NCBI GenBank assembly: GCA_944363685.1
Contig: CALVUV010000046.1
Location: 1-9,466, forward strand
Source of the DNA: an uncultured Bacilli bacterium
GTDB lineage: Bacteria > Bacillota_I > Bacilli_A > RF39 > UBA660
Reading direction: 5' to 3'
Length of the DNA stretch: 9,466 bases
Shown: positions 6,519 to 9,466 of the stretch, one piece after another
Layout: each line of letters starts with the position of its first letter
Position numbering within the stretch: the stretch's first letter is position 1
Notes under the pieces: generated by a model
The model's input: the letters and a program-made list of their open reading frames with translations, nothing else
The model's database searches: none
What the model was told of the DNA's origin: nothing
Made by a program: the position numbers and the translations under genes

Positions 6519-6527
6519 AGTATAGCA
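6519..6527 (-). promoter_or_regulatory. Promoter of the three-gene rpiB operon (extended -10)
   Basis: On minus, TGCTATACT gives an extended -10 (TGn plus TATACT), with no good -35 in the T-rich tail of the rpmE terminator. Initiation 6-7 nt downstream would begin almost at the AGGGG ribosome binding site, leaving a 5' leader of only about 11-12 nt. Confidence 0.6.
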
Positions 6528-6530
6528 CAA

Positions 6531-6564
6531 ATTAAAAGAAAAAGAAGCTTAAGCTGCTTCTTTT
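6531..6564 (-). terminator. Terminator of rpmE
   Basis: On minus, AAAAGAAGC (6556-6564) pairs perfectly with GCTTCTTTT (6540-6548) around the loop AGCTTAA, then TTCTTTTAAT follows. The loop contains the rpmE stop codon (6549-6551). Confidence 0.82.
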
Positions 6565-6773
6565 GTATCTTTTTGATTAAATCCATATTTTTTATTGAAT
6601 TTTTCAACTTGTCCTGCTTTAGATGCTCTTCCTTGTTTTCCTGTATAGAATGGATGACAATTTGAACATACTTCAACACTTACTTCATCTTTATTAGAGA
6701 TTACTTCAAATGTTGCACCACAAGCACAAGTCACTTTACAGGGTCTATAATTTGCTGGATTGTTTTTTGCCAT
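6549..6773 (-). CDS. rpmE: Ribosomal protein L31
   Basis: This 74-residue large-subunit protein has the zinc-binding L31 pattern: the first Cys pair is in VTCACGATFEV and the second in VEVCSNCHPFYTGKQ. The conserved GRASKAGQVEKFNKKYGF follows, and the C-terminus ends DTKEAA. The start at 6771-6773 is chosen because AAAGGAG lies 9-10 nt upstream and L31 normally begins a few residues before the first motif. In-frame ATGs further upstream, up to 6821, fall in the leader and would add a basic segment not found in the family. The four Cys (Zn-type, C+) distinguish it from the zinc-free paralogue induced by zinc starvation. It has its own promoter and terminator, so it is monocistronic. Confidence 0.96.
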   Translation of the reverse strand: MAKNNPANYRPCKVTCACGATFEVISNKDEVSVEVCSNCHPFYTGKQGRASKAGQVEKFNKKYGFNQKDTKEAA

Positions 6774-6793
6774 TTTTCTTCTCTCCTTTCGCC

Positions 6794-6833
6794 ATGATAA
6801 TTTATTTATCATAGAAATCATCCCTTTAAGGAA
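6794..6833 (-). promoter_or_regulatory. rpmE 5' leader with hairpin upstream of the RBS
   Basis: On minus, ATGATAA (6806-6812) pairs perfectly with TTATCAT (6794-6800) around a five-base loop. A second small palindrome, TTCCTTAAAGGGA (6821-6833), lies just before it. The hairpin ends 5 nt upstream of the GAAAGGAG ribosome binding site. Autoregulatory leaders are known or proposed for rpmE in several bacterial groups. Whether this is one is inference from position and pairing. Confidence 0.45.
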
Positions 6834-6847
6834 CTAATTCGCTACTT

Positions 6848-6876
6848 AATATATCAAATTATTTAAGATTTGACAA
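6848..6876 (-). promoter_or_regulatory. rpmE promoter, sigma-A type
   Basis: On minus, TTGTCA (6871-6876) and TATATT (6848-6853) are separated by exactly 17 bp. This gives a leader of about 70 nt before the rpmE ATG. Confidence 0.82.
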
Positions 6877-6977
6877 GGTTTTTAATAGATTTTCACACTT
6901 AAAAATAAAATTTAAAATTACATTTACGAAAATCCGTAGCTTTTTTATTACATCTTTTCTTATTTTATAAAAAATAA

Positions 6978-6988
6978 TATGATACTAT
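6978..6988 (+). promoter_or_regulatory. Candidate promoter of the 25-residue peptide gene
   Basis: The sequence TATGATACTAT contains TATGAT and an extended-type TGATACTAT. No clear -35 is visible in the T-rich stretch upstream. Initiation near 6994-6996 would give a leader of about 60 nt holding the structures described below. Confidence 0.4.
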
Positions 6989-7009
6989 TAATTTAGGGAA
7001 ATCTTAAAT

Positions 7010-7025
7010 GATTGAGTACTTGCCT
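7010..7025 (+). repeat. 5' arm complementary to two 3' segments of the small-peptide RNA
   Basis: GATTGAGTACT (7010-7020) is the exact reverse complement of AGTACTCAATC (7149-7159), downstream of the peptide gene. TTGAGTACTTGCCT (7012-7025) also pairs over 14 positions, with one G-U wobble, with AGGTAAGTACTCAA (7189-7202), the left part of the terminator. A 5'-to-3' closure of the transcript is therefore possible with either partner. Confidence 0.7.
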
Positions 7026-7046
7026 ACTTCTTATTAGGAAGGAGGC
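7022..7046 (+). promoter_or_regulatory. Hairpin sequestering the Shine-Dalgarno of the small peptide
   Basis: GCCTACTTC (7022-7030) pairs with GAAGGAGGC (7038-7046): eight pairs, one A-G mismatch, and a seven-base loop. The right arm contains nearly all of the AAGGAGG ribosome binding site (7039-7045). The GCCT bases are shared with the 3' pairing described at 7010-7025, so the structures compete. Confidence 0.7.
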
Positions 7047-7054
7047 TTGATAAT

Positions 7055-7132
7055 ATGAGAAAGATAGACTTTCTAGTATTAGCTTTATTCATTGTTATCT
7101 TCTTATTAATAGCCTTGCTTTTTGTAAAGTAA
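7055..7132 (+). CDS. 25-residue hydrophobic peptide, type I toxin-like
   Basis: This very short ORF encodes MRKIDFLVLALFIVIFLLIALLFVK: a charged N-terminal start (R2, K3, D5), one uninterrupted hydrophobic stretch (about residues 6-24), and a final Lys. The whole product is a single membrane helix. A near-perfect AAGGAGG at 7039-7045 lies 9 nt before the ATG, and the gene has its own promoter-like sequence and strong terminator, so translation is credible. It is the only plus-strand gene among minus-strand neighbours and stands alone. Sequestered Shine-Dalgarno, long-range 5'/3' complementarity and a short transcript are the hallmarks of type I toxin mRNAs. I do not recognise the sequence as Fst, TxpA, Hok, Ldr or Hol-Tox. 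A signalling, leader or membrane-stress peptide is possible instead. Confidence 0.72.
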   Translation: MRKIDFLVLALFIVIFLLIALLFVK

Positions 7133-7149
7133 AACTATATAAGAAAATA

Positions 7150-7176
7150 GTACTCAATCTAGTATAGATTAAGTAC
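7150..7176 (+). repeat. Hairpin in the 3' untranslated region of the small-peptide RNA
   Basis: GTACT-C-AATCTA, loop GTA, then TAGATT-A-AGTAC form an 11-bp stem with one C-A mismatch. Folding it hides the AGTACTCAATC copy that could otherwise pair with 7010-7020. On the minus strand the same bases give TATACT (7161-7166), a possible -10 for an antisense RNA, without a good -35. Confidence 0.6.
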
Positions 7177-7186
7177 CAAAACCTTT

Positions 7187-7239
7187 AGAGGTAAGTACTC
7201 AACTGTGCGAAAATAAGTATTTCCCTCTTTTTTATTTTA
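7187..7239 (+). terminator. Terminator of the small-peptide RNA
   Basis: AGAGGTAAGTACT (7187-7199) pairs with AGTATTTCCCTCT (7216-7228) over 13 positions, with one T-C mismatch and one G-T wobble, followed by TTTTTTATTTTAT. Its left arm contains the 3' repeat that can alternatively pair with the 5' end. Confidence 0.8.
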
Positions 7240-7300
7240 TGAAAATTTCATTTACATATTCATCTTATCACATAAGTATCTTTTATGCAAGAGTGTTTAT

Positions 7301-8023
7301 CTATAAATAATTCTCTATTATTTTTGTGGCAATCATCTGATAAGCTTCTGTTGTTGGATATATGTTAGTAGGGTTATCTATGTAATCTTTATTTTTCTTA
7401 ATTAAATTATAAATATCTAAATACTCTATATCATAGGTTTTACATAGATTTTTAGTCTTTGTTATTAGGTAAGTATAGAGTCTTTCTGTGGTTTTGGAAT
7501 CTTCTTCTAAAGGATTGTAAAAACCTATAAAGATTATATCTTCTTTAGCATATTTCCTTAATTCTTTAAAAAGAGAATCTAGCTCACCTATAGTTTCATC
7601 TACCATTTCAGTTATTTCTTTATTTGTTATACTTTCCACAGATGTTGTGGAAAAAGTTAATTTGGTTAGAATATCATCCATTCCTATTGAAAGAGTTATT
7701 AAATCAGATTCTCTAAGACATTTTTTTAGTGATAATGTTGTTCCATCTTTTGTTATAGTTTTGTTTGTTGTAAGTTGGGTTAAAAGATCTGTTATTCTAG
7801 TTCCACTTAAACTAAAGTCATTGTTATAACTTTTTAATAGTCTTTTTTCTTTTAAGTATTTGGCAATATAATTACTATAACCATAATTTGTATGGCCGTT
7901 AGAATCTATACCAACACTTAAAGAGTCACCTAGAGATAAATAATTTATTTTATCTGTATGATTAAAGTAATATATCGTATATATTAAAAGACATATAATT
8001 AAAAAACATAGTATTTTTTTCAT
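7301..8023 (-). CDS. Membrane-anchored SGNH/GDSL-like protein, catalytic Asp-His missing
   Basis: This 240-residue protein starts with a signal anchor (about 1-20) and an SGNH-fold domain placed outside the membrane. Block I is YLSLGDSLSVG (28-38) with the nucleophile Ser34. Block II is SLSGTRITDLL with Gly74. Block III is SIGMDDIL, where the usual G-x-N-D has Asp116 in place of Asn. In block V, normally D-x-x-H-P, the sequence T-N-I-Y-P (219-223) has Thr219 and Tyr222. So two of the three triad residues and the oxyanion Asn are replaced. The fold is recognisable and the frame is intact, so it may be a binding protein or a hydrolase with altered chemistry. A GGAGG site six bases before the ATG directly abuts the murA terminator, suggesting expression by readthrough or from a promoter hidden in that terminator. 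Confidence 0.85.
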   Translation of the reverse strand: MKKILCFLIICLLIYTIYYFNHTDKINYLSLGDSLSVGIDSNGHTNYGYSNYIAKYLKEKRLLKSYNNDFSLSGTRITDLLTQLTTNKTITKDGTTLSLKKCLRESDLITLSIGMDDILTKLTFSTTSVESITNKEITEMVDETIGELDSLFKELRKYAKEDIIFIGFYNPLEEDSKTTERLYTYLITKTKNLCKTYDIEYLDIYNLIKKNKDYIDNPTNIYPTTEAYQMIATKIIENYL

Positions 8024-8034
8024 CTTTTACCTCC

Positions 8035-8084
8035 AAAAAAAGATTAGAGTCTATACTATATTTATATTTCTCTAATCTTTTTTT
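8035..8084. terminator. Perfect 15-bp terminator stem after murA
   Basis: AAAAAAAGATTAGAG (8035-8049) and CTCTAATCTTTTTTT (8070-8084) are exact inverted repeats with a 20-nt loop. Seven T follow the core stem on either strand, so it can act in both directions. On minus it lies between the murA stop and the ribosome binding site of the SGNH gene. Confidence 0.88.
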
Positions 8085-8091
8085 AGACTAT

Positions 8092-9345
8092 TTATATATC
8101 TTTTAATTCTAGTTTTGCACCTACTCCAATTAATTTTTCAACTATATTTTCATATCCTCTTAAAATATGTTCAACATTTGTTATTTTTGTAGTTCCTTTT
8201 GCCATTAGACCAGCGATTACTAAAGCGGCTCCTGCTCTAAGGTCAGTTGCTACTACATCTGTACCAGTTAATTTTGTAGGTCCAATAATTGTTGAAGTTT
8301 GATTTTTTACTCTTATATCGGCTCCCATTTGATTTAAATAAGGTATATGCATGAATCTATTTTCATAAATCGTTTCTTCTATTTTACTTCTACCATCACA
8401 CATAGTAAGAAGTGGTGTAAGTGGTTGTTGAAGATCGGTGGCAAAACCAGGATATGTTTGAGTTTTAACATTTACTGGTTTATAGTTTTTACCACTACTT
8501 ACAATTATATAATCTGTTCCAATATCTAGGAAAACTCCCATTTCTTCTAATTTACTAGTTAAAGCTTCTATATGTTCAGGAATGATATTTGATATTTTTA
8601 GATTATCTCCAACAGCAGCGCCAAGAATTACATAAGTACCTGCTTCAATACGATCTGGTATTACTTCGTGAAAACATCTACCTAATTTTTCAACACCTGT
8701 TATTTCTATACTACTTGTTCCTGCTCCCCTTATTTTGGCACCCATATTATTAAGTAATGTTGCAACATTAACAATTTCTGGTTCTTTAGCTGCATTATCG
8801 ATGATAGTTTTTCCTTTTGCTAGAACTGCTGCTAACATAATATTAATTGTTGCTCCTACACTTGCAAAGTCAAGGTAGATGTTAGCACCTTTTAATTCTT
8901 TAGCTTCTACAGTATAAATATTATCTTTATTTGTTACTTTAGCTCCTAGGGCTTCAAAACCTTTTAGGTGAAGGTTTATTGGTCGTGCGCCTATTGAACA
9001 ACCACCAGGTAATGCCATTGTTACTTTTTTATATTTTCCTAATAGAGAACCCATAAAGTAATATGATGCTCTTAGTTTTTTTGTATACATACTAGGTATT
9101 TCTTTATTTTCCATATTGGTTGGATTAATAACTAAACTTTCTGTAGCTCTTTTTACATCAACATTTAAAAATTCTAATATTTCACAAAGTGCAGATGTAT
9201 CAGTAATATCAGGTACATTACAGATAGTTACTTCTTCACTTGAAAGAATTGCTGCTGGTATTAATGCTACCACACTATTTTTAGCCCCACTTATTCTTAT
9301 TGTTCCAGTAAGAGGATTTCCTCCTTTTATCTCAAGCATTTTCAT
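8092..9345 (-). CDS. murA: UDP-N-acetylglucosamine 1-carboxyvinyltransferase MurA
   Basis: This 417-residue enzyme, the usual family length, catalyses transfer of enolpyruvate from phosphoenolpyruvate to UDP-GlcNAc in the cytoplasm, the first committed step of peptidoglycan synthesis. Signatures are SGAKNSVVALIPAAIL (19-34) with the catalytic-site Lys22-Asn23, and PGGCSIGARPINLHL (113-127) with the active Cys116, the fosfomycin target. The repeats of the inside-out alpha/beta barrel are seen in FATDLQQPL and DLRAGAALVIAGLMAKG. Cys rather than Asp at the active site predicts fosfomycin sensitivity. The ATG at 9343-9345 lacks a strong Shine-Dalgarno; a second ATG two codons on is the alternative start. 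A 40-bp gap to the upstream gene allows either readthrough or a promoter in the gap. Firmicutes often have two MurA paralogues, and the other would lie elsewhere. Confidence 0.97.
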   Translation of the reverse strand: MKMLEIKGGNPLTGTIRISGAKNSVVALIPAAILSSEEVTICNVPDITDTSALCEILEFLNVDVKRATESLVINPTNMENKEIPSMYTKKLRASYYFMGSLLGKYKKVTMALPGGCSIGARPINLHLKGFEALGAKVTNKDNIYTVEAKELKGANIYLDFASVGATINIMLAAVLAKGKTIIDNAAKEPEIVNVATLLNNMGAKIRGAGTSSIEITGVEKLGRCFHEVIPDRIEAGTYVILGAAVGDNLKISNIIPEHIEALTSKLEEMGVFLDIGTDYIIVSSGKNYKPVNVKTQTYPGFATDLQQPLTPLLTMCDGRSKIEETIYENRFMHIPYLNQMGADIRVKNQTSTIIGPTKLTGTDVVATDLRAGAALVIAGLMAKGTTKITNVEHILRGYENIVEKLIGVGAKLELKDI

Positions 9346-9371
9346 AGTTAATCACACACTTTCTATACTAT

Positions 9372-9377
9372 ATTATA
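9372..9377 (-). promoter_or_regulatory. Possible murA -10 element
   Basis: TATAAT on minus lies 26 nt before the murA ATG in the gap after the upstream gene. The sequence 17 bp further upstream (AGTTCC) is a poor -35, and the region is so A+T-rich that a chance match is possible. Confidence 0.35.
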
Positions 9378-9385
9378 TTAATTTT

Positions 9386-9466
9386 TTATTTTTTGGAACT
9401 AATATGATTTGGGTTAAAAACATCTACAAGTTCACTTACTTTATCTTTCATAGCAGCTTCACCACT
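9386..9466 (-). CDS. C-terminal fragment of an upstream gene, possibly class II fructose-bisphosphate aldolase
   Basis: An open frame enters from the right edge and ends at TAA (9386-9388), giving 26 residues, in part GEAAMKDKVSELVDVFNPN. The tail resembles the spacing of the last helix of class II fructose-bisphosphate aldolases (A-[IM]-K-[ED]-x-V then F about nine residues on). In Bacillus, fbaA lies upstream of a murA paralogue followed by rho and rpmE, which fits murA and rpmE here. The fragment is too short for a firm identification. It is cut by the window end, not truncated in nature as far as can be seen. Confidence 0.7.
   Translation of the reverse strand, partial: SGEAAMKDKVSELVDVFNPNHISSKK

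Noticed and set aside
6774..6821. Longer rpmE reading frame starting at 6821 or 6812
   Set aside because: The extension is leader sequence covering the hairpin and ribosome binding site. L31 proteins begin near the chosen Met, which has AAAGGAG before it.
6925..6948. TACG/CGTA hairpin followed by a T run in the rpmE-peptide gap
   Set aside because: The stem is only 4 bp and no plus-strand gene precedes it, so it is more likely chance in A+T-rich DNA than a terminator.
7055..7132. Assignment of the small peptide to Fst, TxpA or Hol-Tox families
   Set aside because: The length and single-helix form are similar, but no family-specific residues could be recognised by eye, so only a general type I toxin-like call is made.
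7301..8023. SGNH gene as a pseudogene
   Set aside because: The frame is intact from signal anchor to C-terminus with a good ribosome binding site. Only active-site residues differ, so an intact but atypical protein is the better call.
1..9466. CRISPR arrays, insertion sequences, tRNA or rRNA genes
   Set aside because: No regularly spaced repeats, transposase motifs, terminal inverted repeats of IS size or structured RNA gene signatures were seen.

Overview
The window is low-GC, densely packed DNA from a Gram-positive bacterium of the Bacillota. The evidence is its A+T-rich codon use, strong AAGGAGG ribosome binding sites, an Mbl-type MreB, a TagO-type lipid-carrier transferase, a DUF1146 (YwzB-like) protein and a SpoIIQ-like membrane protein beside mbl. 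The ywzB, spoIIQ and mbl neighbourhood and DUF1146 lean towards Bacilli or a relative, possibly a spore former. TGG encodes Trp and no in-frame TGA was seen, so the standard bacterial code fits. Almost every gene is on the minus strand. Only two very small genes, one at each side of the accessory content, are on plus.

Left end (1-2215): an Agr-type peptide quorum-sensing cassette. A 39-residue AgrD-like autoinducer precursor (3-122, plus) converges on a minus-strand pair: a LytTR response regulator (agrA-like, 1416-2147) followed, with a 20-nt overlap, by a multi-pass GHKL sensor kinase (agrC-like, 149-1435). A hairpin terminator lies at the meeting point. AgrB, the peptide-processing protease, would be expected just left of the window.

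Middle (2226-5532): envelope genes, each with its own promoter or terminator. They are tagO (first step of wall teichoic acid or related glycopolymers), mbl (side-wall elongation), a SpoIIQ-like degenerate M23 protein, and a small DUF1146 membrane protein. The last is co-transcribed with an rpiB-family gene and an unrecognised 178-residue gene. rpmE (ribosomal protein L31), with its own promoter, leader hairpin and terminator, precedes that operon.

6774-7300 is the main non-coding interval. It holds the rpmE leader and promoter on minus. On plus there is a freestanding 25-residue hydrophobic peptide gene whose Shine-Dalgarno sits in a hairpin, whose 5' and 3' ends are complementary, and which has its own terminator. 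This looks like an undescribed type I toxin or regulated small-peptide RNA and is the most novel item here. I see nothing in 6877-6970 or 7240-7300 beyond A+T-rich sequence and very weak hairpins.

Right end (7301-9466): a membrane-anchored SGNH/GDSL-like protein that lacks the usual catalytic Asp and His, separated by a perfect 15-bp terminator stem from murA (first committed step of peptidoglycan synthesis). Last comes the C-terminal tail of an upstream gene, tentatively a class II fructose-bisphosphate aldolase. Together the conserved genes form a wall and cell-shape block into which a quorum-sensing cassette and a toxin-like RNA are interleaved.
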